Below, in pieces: positions 32,567 to 47,630 of a stretch of 60,000 nt of DNA. Below the pieces are notes generated by a model. The model saw nothing but the letters and a program-made list of their open reading frames with translations. It had not been told where the DNA came from and ran no database searches. Origin of the DNA: Bolinopsis microptera (lineage: Eukaryota > Ctenophora > Tentaculata > Lobata > Bolinopsidae); the NCBI RefSeq assembly GCF_026151205.1, contig NC_087073.1, positions 312,001 through 372,000 on the forward strand, read 5' to 3'. Numbering within the stretch: the stretch's first letter is position 1; each line of letters opens with the position of its first letter. The translations under genes were made by a program, and so were the position numbers.

Positions 32567-32603
32567 GAGAGAGAGAGAAGAGGAAGAGAGAGAGAGAGAG
32601 AGA

Positions 32604-32698
<95 letters not shown>

Positions 32699-32708
32699 AG
32701 AGAGAAGA

Positions 32709-32766
<58 letters not shown>

Positions 32767-32767
32767 A
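32316..32767 (+). repeat. (AG)n dinucleotide array
   Basis: About 450 bp of AG repeats with occasional T, A or GG interruptions. One strand is nearly pure purine. The Ser/Leu and Arg/Glu open frames are artefacts. Confidence 0.97.
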
Positions 32768-35050
<2,283 letters not shown>

Positions 35051-35157
35051 TAAATATTTCAAGAATATCAATAACGTATGGTTGATCCTTCACACTTGGT
35101 AAAATATATAAAAATAAAGTTAATCTACACTAGAGAATAAATAATCTATATTATATA

Positions 35158-38133
35158 GATGCGGTTAATGATAAAACTCGGTCTGAACGACTTTTAAAGA
35201 GGGAGTTACTGGGTAATGACTGCAAAAGGTACGGTATGGACATTGTGGGACTACAAGAAACTAAGTGCATTAATCAGGTGGATATCATACTTCACAACAA
35301 CTACAGACTGTTAATTTTTGATCAGAAAGAACAATGTCATGGGGGTATTGGATTTGTTATTAGCCCTAAACTGCAACCTTTCATCACAACTTTCAAACAG
35401 ATCTCTGATAGAGTTGGGTATATTGATTTTTGTTTTCCTCTCAAGGGTGGTAGTAATAAGAATTTCAGAATCATCAACAGTTATGGTCTCACATCTCTTC
35501 GTGCTCAACAACAGCCTGACAAACTGTCTCAGTTCTATAGAGATTTACACAATGTATCATCTACTCCATCAAAATGGGAAATGTTCCACTGCGGAGATTT
35601 TAACTCAAAGCTGGGTAAACGAACTAGGGTTGATGAACAATTAGGTCTGGAAGGTTTGATAGGTAGACATGGTATTGGGACTAGAAATGAAAATGGGGAG
35701 CATTTGCTTGAATTTATGGTTAAAGAAGACCTAACAGCATGCAATACTTTGTTTGATCATCCAAGTAGGCACAAACTAACTTGGACTGGTGAACACAGGA
35801 CTAAGAGAAATACTCCTATATTCGCTCAACTTGACTATGTGCTTTGCAGGAGGAGGTCTACGGTTTTAATAAAGGACAGCAGATCATACGGAGGCGCTGA
35901 GTTACGATCTGATCACAAACCTGTTGTAACTCGATTAACGCTGAAAAATCATGTTCTCATTCACAAAACCAAAAAATCAGATAGCACTCAGTTTGACTGT
36001 TCAACTCTCTACAGGGATAAAGAACTCAGACAGAAATATCAAAGTGCGATTGCTGAAAGGTTATCGGGTAAAACTTATCCAGATGACCCAAATGAGAAAA
36101 TGAATGAACTTTTTAGTGACATACGTGCGTGTGCTGAAGAAACTATACCCCTGAAAGGGAAATCCTCTAAACAAAATTTCTCCAGTGATCTAACAGTAGC
36201 TTCATTAGTTGCTAAAAAGCGTGATCAGACTCTAAAGATCAAATCAGCCCCAAATGGTAGTGATGTTAGTGGAGATAGGAGAGCAGTAAGAAAGATTCAG
36301 AATAGCATTTCTAAGAGACTTGTGCAAATAAATAACATGAAGGCTGACGCTCTAGCAGAAGAAATAAATAACACTGACGATGCTAGAAAGATGTTTGAAG
36401 CTTCAAGATCTTTAGCTGGAATAAAAAAGTCGGGTAACATAGTGGTCAATGATATCAACAACAACCCTATTGGTACTGATTTAGGGAAAGCAAACACAGC
36501 GAAATCTTTCTTCGAAAAACAACTAACAGAAGGAGTTGAAGCTGGCCTGCAACCTTTTACCTGCGATCCAAAACCACTTGATAACCCCATTACACCAGTT
36601 GAAGTTGAACTTGCTGCAAGTAAACTCAAATCAAACCGTGCCAGTGGTCCAGATAATCTCCAGAATGAGTTGATAAAGTACGCCCATCCAATCACTTTTG
36701 AGAAGTATGCTGAGGCAATTAACGAGTCATTTAGTGGGAACAAATACATAAGTTCAATAGGACAAGGTATTGTGACTCCTCTACAGAAGCCCGGTAAACC
36801 TAAAGGTCCCCTCACAAGCCTTAGACCACTTACACTGTTAAACGGATCAAGGAAGATGCTCACTCAAATTGCCTTAAAACGGGTTGAGAGTAGAATTGAC
36901 AACTACACCATGCCATGGCAGAGTGCTTACAAGAGAGGTAGGAGCTGCTCTGACATTGTGTGGGCTCAGAGAATGCTAATATCTGTTGTGATGAGGAAGA
37001 AATGGACATTTAGCAAAATGGGTATTGATATGAGTAGAGCTTTTGATACCGTGAAAAGGGACACTATCATCAATGTTTTGAAGGATGCTGGTTGTTCGGA
37101 GGACGACATTCGCTTAGTTCAATACCTTCTATCGAATACTCTCCTTAGAGTTCGTGTTAACTCCTCACTGTCGGAAGAGTTTGAAAGTTTACTCGGAGCC
37201 TTTCAAGGTGACAGTTTATCTTGAAAGCTATTCACACTTATTCTTGCAGCAGCCTTACACCACCTCAGAGCTGTATCTGGGAGACCAAACCCACCAGTAT
37301 CAGAACTAGGTTTTCCAACTGAGTGGGAATATTCAGACGATTGTGACTTTGCTGACGAGGACATCGAGAAACTGAGAATTTTCCTTCCTACAGTGAAGGA
37401 GATTCTCAAAGACTGGAACCTCCAAGTAAATGAAAGTAAAACTGAATTCAGTACCTTCTACCTGGCGAAAAAATCTGATAAAGACACAAACGGTCAGCCA
37501 TTAGCTAATAACGAACCATGGCGAAGTAACAAGTCACTAGGTTCCTTACTCTGTACTGAGAAGGACATTCAAAGAAGGAGAATCCTAGCTGAGATTGCTT
37601 TTAAGAACTTTGGAAAAGTATGGTTGTCCGGTAAGAAAATTTCCCTTGAAAGAAAGCTGAGGTTATATGATGCTCAAGTTGTATCTGTATTGATTTACAA
37701 CTCAAATAGTTGGAGTCCTAAGAAAGCAACCATGGAGAAAATGGACACACTCCATCGTAGACACCTCAGGTCCATTTTAAACATCAAATGGCCTAAAGGT
37801 ATGATAAGCAACAAAGCATTGTATGAAAGGTGCAAAGTTGAAAAGTTATCCAAGCGTATTGAACACCAGCGGTGGAAGATGTTTGGACACATTCTCAGGA
37901 GTATGGAGAACACCCCAGCCCAAACGGCTCTCTCTTTTGCTATTGAATCAGATAATTTATTCATTGGTAGATTGGGGAGACCTAGAATGAACTTGTTATC
38001 GGTTTTAAGAAGTGATTTAAGTAGTAGAAATTTGCAAATGGACAACTTGCATGAATTGAACGAAATTAGAGATATAGCTGCATGCAACAGATGTTGGGAA
38101 AATCTTTTTCAAGGGTACAGTTTACCGCATTAA
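35158..38133 (+). pseudogene. RTE-like LINE polymerase, 5'-truncated, one internal stop
   Basis: One continuous plus-strand frame broken only by a TGA at 37222-37224, inside the conserved FQGDSLS block of the reverse transcriptase. The frame starts mid-endonuclease, lacking the first strand. The endonuclease has GLQETK, HCGDFNSKLG and RSDHKPVV; the RT has GIDMSRAFDTVKRD and the catalytic EYSDDCDF; the C-terminus has TLHRRHLRSILNIKWPKG...RWKMFGHILRSM, as in RTE-type elements. A 14-bp target duplication flanks it with one mismatch: TATATTATATAGAT at 35147-35160 and TATATTATATAAAT at 38191-38204. The single stop implies a recent insertion. Confidence 0.88.
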
Positions 38134-38204
38134 GGTATTTTTAAGAATCATTTTTGTCGGTAAGATCCTGTTTTATAATAATAATAATAATATATTATAT
38201 AAAT
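38134..38204 (+). repeat. LINE 3' UTR and (ATA)n tail plus target duplication
   Basis: The short 3' UTR of the RTE-like element ends in six ATA repeats (38175-38190), the microsatellite-type tail expected for this group, followed directly by the target duplication at 38191-38204. Confidence 0.75.
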
Positions 38205-38463
38205 CAACAATATTAACTCCCCATCTTCTTGTAGTCATTTATCAAAGCGGTAGAAATCCAAGTAATTTTAGTACGCGGTGCGCAAGGAATTTCGTTTAAA
38301 AAATGTGTAGGCAAGATAAGCATAAGTGTGGCAGTGAAAATTGAAAAATAAGTTGCATAATAAATTGCAGTGACTGACTGTCAAATGCATTATCGCAGTT
38401 CATTTATTTGACTGCACTAACGTTTAGGATTCTTACAGCTGTTATATTTTGCTAATATTTTGT
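38205..38463. other. spacer between two LINEs
   Basis: A short AT-rich gap with no recognisable gene. It probably includes the 3' UTR of the minus-strand LINE that follows. Confidence 0.4.
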
Positions 38464-41400
38464 TTAAAAGTTGTAAAGGACAAAGTTCTTGTCCGTCCAC
38501 GAAAGGTTTTCTAGGTCAAGTTTTTGTTTGTCCAGTAAGTAACGTACAATGTTGTCCTTGTATGAATTAATAAACTTATCTTGTAACTTAGGTACGTTGA
38601 AGGGAAGGATTTTATTTATTTCGTTTATCGTGTTGTTATATAATCGTGGTCCTACGTTAGAGATGCTATAATCGGTGATCCGTAATCTGTTGAACTTAAT
38701 TTCAAAATACTTTGGATTTCTCCTTTCCGTTTGTCTAAGCGGTGATTTTTCAAATATACTACAGATACTCGATGGTGCTACTCCCATATAAACCTTGTAC
38801 ATCAAAGTTAGACAGCTTTTAGCAATGAGATTAGGAAGAGCCAAAATTCCTATTTTGTTGAAGATGGATTTTGTGTGAGATGGTAGTTTACGTTTTTCTT
38901 TGTCGTAAAAATAGTTATGATATTCTGAATCAGTGGCGCGAATAGCTTTCTTTTGAGCTGAGAATAATATAGACTGAATGGAATTTAAAGATTTAGTACC
39001 CCAAACAGTAGCGCAGTAATACAGGTGAGATTGAATTAAACTATTGTATAGCATTTTTTGAGCTTTATTCGGAATGGAACTTTTAAGTTTCATCATTACG
39101 CCTGCATTTCTGGATATTTTAGTCTTTAATATTTATATCCTCTGGTAATCTGTTAGTGAATATCATGTATTTAGTTTTTCCTACATTAAGTTTAAGACCG
39201 TTGTTTTTAACCCATGTCTGTACAGTATTTAAAACTCTGTTTGCACGCATGTTCAGTTCAGTGTACGTGTCGGCAGAAACGATGATGTTTGCATCATCAG
39301 CGAAAAAAATATAATGGGCTATATCGCTTACATTTGCAAGGTCGTTTATGTAAATAATGAACAATATAGGACCAAGAATGGACCCTTGAGGAACTCCATG
39401 TTCCAATCCCATTTTTTCTGAACTGCAACCGTTGACGTGAACATACTGTTTCCGGTTAGTTAGATAAGACTCAAACCAGGATAAGCTAAGGCCTCTTACA
39501 CCATAGTGCTCCAGCTTATGTAGCAGTATCTCACTGTCTACTAGGTCAAACGCCTTGGAGAAGTCAAGAAGCAGTAATGCTGACACTTGCTTCCTTTCTA
39601 GAGCTTTATGTAAGTTAAACTGAGCTTCAAGCAACGCATGTTCACAACTGTGACCCGATCTAAAACCAAATTGCGACGCATATAGAATATTACGTGATTT
39701 TAGGTGCTTTACTAAACGTGCATGCATTATTTTTCGAATATCTTTGAGAAGCAGGACAAAAGTGAGATTGGTCTGTAGTTTGTAATTTCGCTGCGCGATC
39801 CTCCTTTATGGAGTGGGATAACCTTAGCAAGTTTGAGCTTTTCGGGGAATACTCCTTCGTGAAGGGAGTGTGAGATCAGGTGATTAACTACTGGAGACAG
39901 CACATTGCAAACCTTTTTAAGAGGCTGTATATTCATATCTGAAGTCGATTTGTTCTTAAGATCATGTATGATTTCAGCAATTTCGGAGGGCGAGGAGTCC
40001 TCCAGCTCCATATCAAAATCACATCTACTAGATTGGGGAAGAGAATGTCCTACTGATCCTGCACCGCGAACCAGATTGTTTTCGCTCTTTAGGTTCTCAG
40101 CTATATTAGTAAAATAATCATTAAAACTGTCAGCTATATCTTGTGAGTCGGTTATAACTCTATTTTTATAGTTAATCTTACTTATTTTTATTTTTTCTTT
40201 TGATTTCTTGTTTAATATTTGATTAATCATTTGCCATTGTAATTTGCTATTGCTCGCATGCTTTTTAAAATATGATGCGTAATACTTCTTTTTCGCAATA
40301 TCTACTTGTTTTTCAACAAACTTTTTCATATGCTTATAAGTTTTTTCATTTTTTTCAGTAGGCTCTTTAACAAAGGATTTATATAGTTGGTTCTTTCGAT
40401 TGCATGCACATTGAAGCCAATCTAATATCCACGGTTTAGAGTTTTTTCTGTGGTTTGATTTTTTCTTTTTAACTGGAAAACACTCATTATAGACTTCTTC
40501 ATATTTAGTGTGAAAAGCTTCAAATTTTGTATTTGTCCCGTCAACGTTGTGTAAAAAATTCCAATCAATAGACGCTATTTTCTCCTCAAAACGAGCGATT
40601 TTCTCTTCATTTATTACTCGGTTTGATGATTCACAAGTTTCATTTTTCAATTTATTTCCTATTCTATTAGTGTCGAGAAGTATGCCGGTAAATGTGGCAA
40701 GGTGATCAGATAGCGATTCAGTTATAATGCCTGACTTTGTTATAGCGTGGCATTGGTTTACGAAGATGTGATCAATAAGTGTAGCACTGTGACATGTAAT
40801 ACGAGTTGGTCGTGATATCGTTGGTGCGAATCCATACTCTGCAAAAATATCAACATATTTAGTAGTATGGTCATTTACGCCGTATTCTATTAGATTAATA
40901 TTGGTATCACCTAGAAATAATACGTTTTTGTTGCTATGTCGCGCCAAATCTTTTAGGGTGTTTTCCAATTTTTCTAAGTAACTGGGGACATTACCACTGG
41001 GAGACCTATACATATTGCATAGTATGATGTTTTTGTGGCCATTTTGAGCTATCTCTATTAACTGAAATTCGCCAACGTTTGGATCATCTCTATAAGATAA
41101 TTCAGATCTTGCAGTGACATCAGATAATTCACAGAGATTCTTGTTTACATAGGTTACTAGACCACCGCCCTTACCAGAGTCCCTTGCGGGAGCCTGAATA
41201 AAGGGGGGATGAAAGCCTTCTAACTCTAATTCTTTGCCTTGAAAAGCCATACTTACAACCGTGCAGTTTGTTTCGTTGAAACACAGAACATCAAATTTTA
41301 GGTGCTGCTCAATTTCATCACGTATATTAGAGATTGCTTTGCTCAAAGATCGAATATTAAGAGATTGTACTTTAAGTTCATAAGGCCTACTCGTGTTGAT

Positions 41401-42036
41401 TTGCCGTGGTTCGTAGTATTTACAACTATTTAGTACATCTGAGCAGTTTTCCCATGGATTAAAGTTTAAGTCATTGTTTTCTTCAAAAGTATTACCTATA
41501 TAATTAGAGTCATGGTTTCTATGGTATGGGTTAAATTTTGCGCTATTCTCGTAATTACCGTGTACGGTGTATAATTGTCTAGGTGATACCTCGAAACCAG
41601 GAAAAAATTCACGTGTGCAGCTTTTGCATCCTAACTCGCCCGCCGAGCATTTATTGTGCGAATAAGCGTCGCATATCCAGCAAACCGCCATTTTTGATTT
41701 GTTTCCTAGCTTTTTACAAGTTTTGCAACTCACCCTGGCAAAACTTACTTTAGATTTAGCTTTTGTTTCTGTACTACAGGGTATGTAAGTGTTACACGAA
41801 TTTTCATTAGTTAGAGTGGTAATATCAGTATTAGTAAACGGAAATATGTCAGTAGTACATGCCAAACAATACCAATTTATGAAACTATTGTCTAATTTCA
41901 TTCGATTTACGTCATTTGGTTCAAGATTAGCACATTTCCGATGAAAAATACCGTTACAAAGGCTGCATTTTAGCGGATCTTTACGTTCTAAACATTTTTT
42001 AGAACATAATCTACATCTACAAGACTCTTTGCACAT
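38464..42036 (-). pseudogene. CR1-like LINE ORF2, frameshifted and internally deleted
   Basis: Minus-strand ORF2 in three pieces. The piece 42036-39727 (769 codons) has two zinc-finger-like regions (CRLCSKKC...CNGIFHRKC...CLAC, then CKTCKKLG...CWICDAYSHNKC...CKSC), an endonuclease (FNETNC, LGDTNINL, LSDHLATF) and the first RT block (NYRPISLLSCFSKIFEK). A one-base slip in an A run near 39733 moves the frame. The piece 39727-39119 carries LLLLDFSKAFDLVD, HGVPQGSILGP and the catalytic FFADDAN. A short deletion near 39120 removes the usual FLGV block and changes frame again. The piece 39096-38464 is the C-terminal region (SHLYYCATVWG). The second finger pair is unusual. The element is inactive as it stands. 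Confidence 0.88.
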
Positions 42037-42618
42037 CTTTAATTTGCAAAGTATAACTATAGATTACTGGTTATATGATATACGATAGATTACTGATTAT
42101 CAATATAAAATTAAAGATCTAAAGAGATTTATACAGGAACTGTGGGTCAAGAAAACGGGTTAAGTTTTATGTTTGACTCCTAGTTCCAAAATCAGTCAAA
42201 ATCTGTAAAGGTTAAATAATTGATTAAATAGTTAAAATATTTAAATATAAATACACTGAATTTACTCCAGTAATTCTACGCTTGTGTTGTGTTGAAATTA
42301 GTTCGGTCCGGATTTATGTTGTTGTTATCTGCAATTTTGCTTATAACCGGTTCAGATAAGATAAGAAAGAGTAAAAAACCGTTTAAAATTTACTGTGATG
42401 CATTTACCATGGTCTATAAGTATAAGCTATCGCAATAAAAAATAATTTATGATTAGAAAAGAAAAAAGAAGATAAGGGACTTGCTGTTTTTTGAAAAATT
42501 TGAACTTAGGTACTTTCTGTGAACGTTACTATACGTTGAGCTTTGAAAAATTAAATTTGTTCAAAATTGTGTTGTAAACGATTATGTATTCACGACGAAA
42601 AATTTGATTTAAGAATTT
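42037..42618. other. gap between ORF2 and the next ORF1
   Basis: AT-rich, non-coding, with TATATGATATACGATAGATTACTG-like short repeats. If the flanking ORF1 and ORF2 belong to one element this is an unusually long inter-ORF spacer; otherwise it is the junction of two elements. Confidence 0.4.
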
Positions 42619-44453
42619 CTACTGCATTGGCAAAAGAGATCGGAACTCATCCCTTAAAGGCCACACCTCTTCAATTACTGTCGGTCTTCGCCTGGCCAGT
42701 TCAATGATGCAGTCCAAAAGACGCGAAACGATCCCTTTCTTGGCTGCTAAGGTTAGATGAATACCGTTCCCATTTGGATCTAGTATAGTGCACCTTTTCC
42801 TCATCAGCTCAAAGCATATTTGATGCGAGTCAAACATCAATAGATTTTCAACCTTCGTAGTTAAAATAAATAAAGACTCGTTAAACCTACGAATTTCTGG
42901 ATTTAGCCAGTGTGATAAGTGGTTAGTGTTATGGAGTTAAAGATGAATGTGGTGTTTGGGTATCTCTCACAATAAGTACGCAGATCATTCGCCACGACAT
43001 CAAACAACGAGTAAGAACGGTGATTATACCTGGACAAATCATTGATGCCTGCCGAGATCACCACGTAACTCATGTGAGGGAATAGGTGCTCAAACTTGTG
43101 AAGATCAGTGATTTTGTACATTGTCTCCTTGGTGCATGGCAAGTGAGTAGGAAACAAGCTGACGGGTGTGGTTGAATGAATTGAATCCGTCAATAGCAGA
43201 ACACGTTCCGTTGGAATCGGAGTTGGGTCTGTTTCTGGTCTACTAGATTGGCGGATTGGTGGTATATGCTGTGGTGTGGTGGGAGCTGAGAGTCTGCGAA
43301 AAGTTAGTGATAGTCTCTCGCCTTGTGCTGTGGGATCTGCTTTAATACCATGTTCCCAAAAGTCCTGAGAGGACCTTGACATGCAATAAGTCTGCCCGTG
43401 TTTGAGGTGTATGGATTGTGTCGTGGGAGGTCCTATTTTGCTGCGGAAGTCAATTGTTCGGGTAGCACCGAGACTGACTGTGATTATGTTACTGGGATTT
43501 ACGATGCAAGCTTCGTTGTCACTGTGCATGGGAATTGAAGATTTACCGTTCTCATAACGAGTAAGAAGGCAAGTTATGTTGTCTGTGGTGAATGTTGGGT
43601 CTTCTGTGTGATGAGCGATTGAGTCTATGATTTCAAGGAGTGGGCGATTCGTGGGAATATCAAGTGGTTTGTGTACTGTTCTGCCATAACGATACTCTGT
43701 TTTACCAAAAAATGCTGTCTGTCGATGCCCTATCTTAGTAAAATGTACTCCGTGGCAAACTGTCGCCAGGTCTAAATGTTCAAAGTTTATATCACACGGT
43801 TCAACAGCACCTGGTATCGTTGGTATTGTCACCGTGTTGAGCTGTGCTGGTGGTGGCGGTGGGGTTGATGGAGGAGTTCTTCTAGAGTTGGCGGCGCTTT
43901 CATAAGCTAACATGTCCGTGATACACTGTTTTGCTGCCGCTATCGACTCTGTTAGTTGTCCAATAATCCTCACATGATGGCTTTCTGCTTCTTGAAGTTT
44001 CTCGGAAATGAGGGAGGTTACGGAAGTGAACTGATGCAAATTTTTAGAAATATCATCTACATTGCTAGTTAGGTGTTGCTCTAGGTGTTGCTTTAAATGT
44101 TCATAGGCATGTGCCTTTCTATCCCTAGTTAGCATCCCTACACCTATTGTATGATCTGTAAAACCACAGATTGTAGCGTGGTATTCCGATTCATGTTTAA
44201 GTTGTTCTTCTGTCAGGGTTGAGAAGAGCTCTAAACTTGTTTTAGGAGATAATAGTGCCGTCCTAAAAGTTTTATCGTACGTACCGTCTTGTTGTGGGGG
44301 TACCAGGCAGGTCTTTAAAGAGGTAGTGAGTGGGTCACTACCTGGTAGCCCCTTGTCATCTGGTGAAGGATTCGTCTCGTGAGATGGGTGGGTGGTTGGC
44401 TGATCCAATAAGTTGAGCGCGGCGTCGACCATGGTAAATTTTCTTATCAGCAA
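42619..44453 (-). pseudogene. third AlkB + SGNH LINE ORF1, one frameshift
   Basis: Minus strand. The main frame, 44453-42903 (516 codons), has a helical N-terminus without a PHD finger (about 80-185), a Pro-rich linker (193-203), an AlkB-type oxygenase (about 225-390; H310-x-D312, SLGATRTIDF, H368 in FWEHGI, R380/R386 in RLSLTFR) and an SGNH domain starting with TDS at 422-424 and GIND at 469-472. A stop at 42903 cuts the esterase. The last third continues in another frame down to 42619 with DPNGNGIHL, the expected D...H block. The true start may be the ATG before VDAALNLL. The esterase nucleophile motif is TDS instead of GDS. It is far diverged from the other two copies, yet the oxygenase residues are all kept. 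Confidence 0.85.
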
Positions 44454-44820
44454 ACGAATTTCATGCGTAATGTAAAAGACAAATATATTAATTATATATA
44501 TATTGTAGTATGCGAGGATGGTTCGGAGTTCACAGATTGCGCCTGCAAGTACAAGTGTAAACAGACACCCAGATAGTGCACCTGCAAGTGTAAACAGACA
44601 CCCAGATAGGCAGTCACCCTGAAAAGCGCCCAGCAGACTCAGAAACTGAGCTGATAGCGCTCCGTTAACGTTTCCCTAAGAACTGTGTTAGAAAAGAGGA
44701 GTCTTACTAATGTCTAATATTATTATTCAAATATAAATAAATAAATAATTCTCTAATTAAATATAAAGGTGGCGGGTTACGGGCAATAATCGGTGTATTT
44801 ATGTCTAATGTTCGTAGAAT
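44454..44820. other. 5' leader of ORF1 and short duplication
   Basis: Contains a tandem duplication of about 30 bp (GTAAACAGACACCCAGATAG at about 44557 and 44590). No gene. It probably includes the 5' UTR of the LINE. Confidence 0.45.
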
Positions 44821-46902
44821 TGAGTAATATATAGTATAGTAGTATAGTAGTATATTGAGTAATATATAGTATAGTAGTATAGTAGTATATTGAGTAATAA
44901 ATAGTATAGTAGTATAGTAGTATATTGAGTAATATATAGTATAGTAGTATAGTAGTATATTGAGTAATATATAGTATAGTAGTATAGTAGTATATTGAGT
45001 AATATATAGTATAGTAGTATAGTAGTATATTGAGTAATATATAGTATAGTAGTATAGTAGTATATTGAGTAATATATAGTATAGTAGTATAGTAGTATAT
45101 TGAGTAATATATAGTATAGTAGTATAGTAGTATATTGAGTAATATATAGTATAGTAGTATAGTAGTATATTGAGTAATATACAGTATAGTAGTATAGTAG
45201 TATATTGAGTAATATATAGTATAGTAGTATAGTAGTATATTGAGTAATATATAGTATAGTAGTATAGTAGTATATTGAGTGATATATAGTATAGTAGTAT
45301 AGTAGTATATTGAGTAATATATAGTATAGTAGTATAGTAGTATATTGAGTAATATATAGTATAGTAGTATAGTAGTATATTGAGTAATATATAGTATAGT
45401 AGTATAGTAGTATATTGAGTAATATATAGAGCACTGTATTATATTGAGTAATATATAGTATAGTAGTATAGTAGTATATTGAGTAATATATAGTATAGTA
45501 GTATAGTAGTATATTGAGTAATATATAGTATAGTAGTATAGTAGTATATTGAGTAATATATAGAGCACTGTATTATATTGAGTAATATATAGTATAGTAG
45601 TATAGTAGTATATTGAGTAATATACAGTATAGTAGTATAGTAGTATATTGAGTAATATATAGTATAGTAGTATAGTAGTATATTGAGTAATATATAGTAT
45701 AGTAGTATAGTAGTATATTGAGTAATATATAGTATAGTAGTATAGTAGTATATTGAGTAATATATAGTATAGTAGTATAGTAGTATATTGAGTAATATAC
45801 AGTATAGAAGTATAGTAGTATATTGAGTAATATATAGTATAGTAGTATAGTAGTATATTGAGTAATATATAGTATAGTAGTATAGTAGTATATTGAGTAA
45901 TATATAGTATAGTAGTATAGTAGTATATTGAGTAATATACAGTATAGAAGTATAGTAGTATATTGAGTAATATATAGTATAGTAGTATAGTAGTATATTG
46001 AGTAATATATAGTATAGTAGTATAGTAGTATATTGAGTAATATATAGTATAGTAGTATAGTAGTATATTGAGTAATATATAGTATAGTAGTATAGTAGTA
46101 TATTGAGTAATATATAGTATAGTAGTATAGTAGTATATTGAGTAATATATAGTATAGTAGTATAGTAGTATATTGAGTAATATATAGTATAGTAGTATAG
46201 TAGTATATTGAGTAATATATAGTATAGTAGTATAGTAGTATATTGAGTAATATATAGTATAGTAGTATAGTAGTATATTGAGTAATATATAGTATAGTAG
46301 TATAGTAGTATATTGAGTAATATATAGTATAGTAGTATAGTAGTATATTGAGTAATATATAGTATAGTAGTATAGTAGTATATTGAGTAATATATAGTAT
46401 AGTAGTATAGTAGTATATTGAGTAATATATAGTATAGTAGTATAGTAGTATATTGAGTAATATATAGTATAGTAGTATAGTAGTATATTGAGTAATATAT
46501 AGTATAGTAGTATAGTAGTATATTGAGTAATATATAGTATAGTAGTATAGTAGTATATTGAGTAATATATAGTATAGTAGTATAGTAGTATATTGAGTAA
46601 TATATAGTATAGTAGTATAGTAGTATATTGAGTAATATATAGTATAGTAGTATAGTAGTATATTGAGTAATATATAGTATAGTAGTATAGTAGTATATTG
46701 AGTAATATATAGTATAGTAGTATAGTAGTATATTGAGTAATATATAGTATAGTAGTATAGTAGTATATTGAGTAATATATAGTATAGTAGTATAGTAGTA
46801 TATTGAGTAATATATAGTATAGTAGTATAGTAGTATATTGAGTAATATATAGTATAGTAGTATAGTAGTATATTGAGTAATATATAGAACACTGTATTAT
46901 AT
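44821..46902 (+). repeat. 35-bp AT-rich minisatellite, 60 copies
   Basis: The unit is TGAGTAATATATAGTATAGT plus AGTATAGTAGTATAT. The spacing gives 57 units of 35 bp and three of 29 bp; the short ones (starting 45416, 45550 and 46874) carry AGCACTG or AACACTG in place of the AGTATAG block. The minus strand has no stops in any frame because none occurs in the unit, giving spurious Tyr/Ile/Leu open frames. Confidence 0.95.
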
Positions 46903-47630
46903 TGAGTAATAAGTGATGAAATGACAGGTATCACTCCACCACATTTCTAAACATGCAGCAGTTACAAATAATAACGAACAAACTAACAAACAAGATAGAC
47001 ATAACTCTGCAGTCTGCAATACGGTGGTCTATATAATGAGCGTTGTCCGGCACGTTATCCAACGTTTATGGGAAATCTAGCTTCCCTCATTCTAATTTGT
47101 CTCACGCAATAAACTTAAAGAGTTTCAGCAGCTTGCAGCAGCGTCATGTCACTTATACGTATGTGGGGGTGCGCAGTGTTTTAGAGAGAAGGGGGGGGGC
47201 ATAGATTGCAAGTTGAGTTGATATCGTCAGAAGGATATGATGAGCACTATGCCGCTGGGAGCTGAGATGGATCTCTAGGGGGGGGGGGGGGGGAGTGCAG
47301 GGAGGACTTCTTTCGAGAGGGACGTGTCATGTGGAAGAAGGAAAGTTTTTTGCATTGAGGGGGTGGGGGGGGGGGGGGGGGGAATAGTAAAGATATGAGA
47401 GGGATGTTTAAATGATATAGGTGGTATTATGTTGTGTAGAGAGGGATTTTACGAAGTCCAAAGATTATAGCGTAGTACGGTAGTATAATTTAAATGTTAA
47501 TGTGAGTGTTTGATTGTGTTAGTGGTGTAAGATATGTGCATAAGGTGAGTATAGGAGAGCGGTGTTTTAATAGTATGTGGAGAATTAGTGGAATTGTATT
47601 GGGTTGGATGGAGAGCTTATATGTGTGCGC
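46903..47630. other. non-coding flank with long G runs
   Basis: No gene. Runs of 9 to 18 G occur at about 47191-47199, 47278-47293 and 47365-47382, well suited to G-quadruplex or R-loop formation. Plus-strand cytosine falls steadily from about 47150 onward. Confidence 0.7.

Noticed and set aside
44777-46934. Long Tyr/Ile/Leu/Thr open frames, 200-450 codons
   Set aside because: The 35-bp AT-rich unit has no stop on the minus strand in any frame; composition is the only cause.
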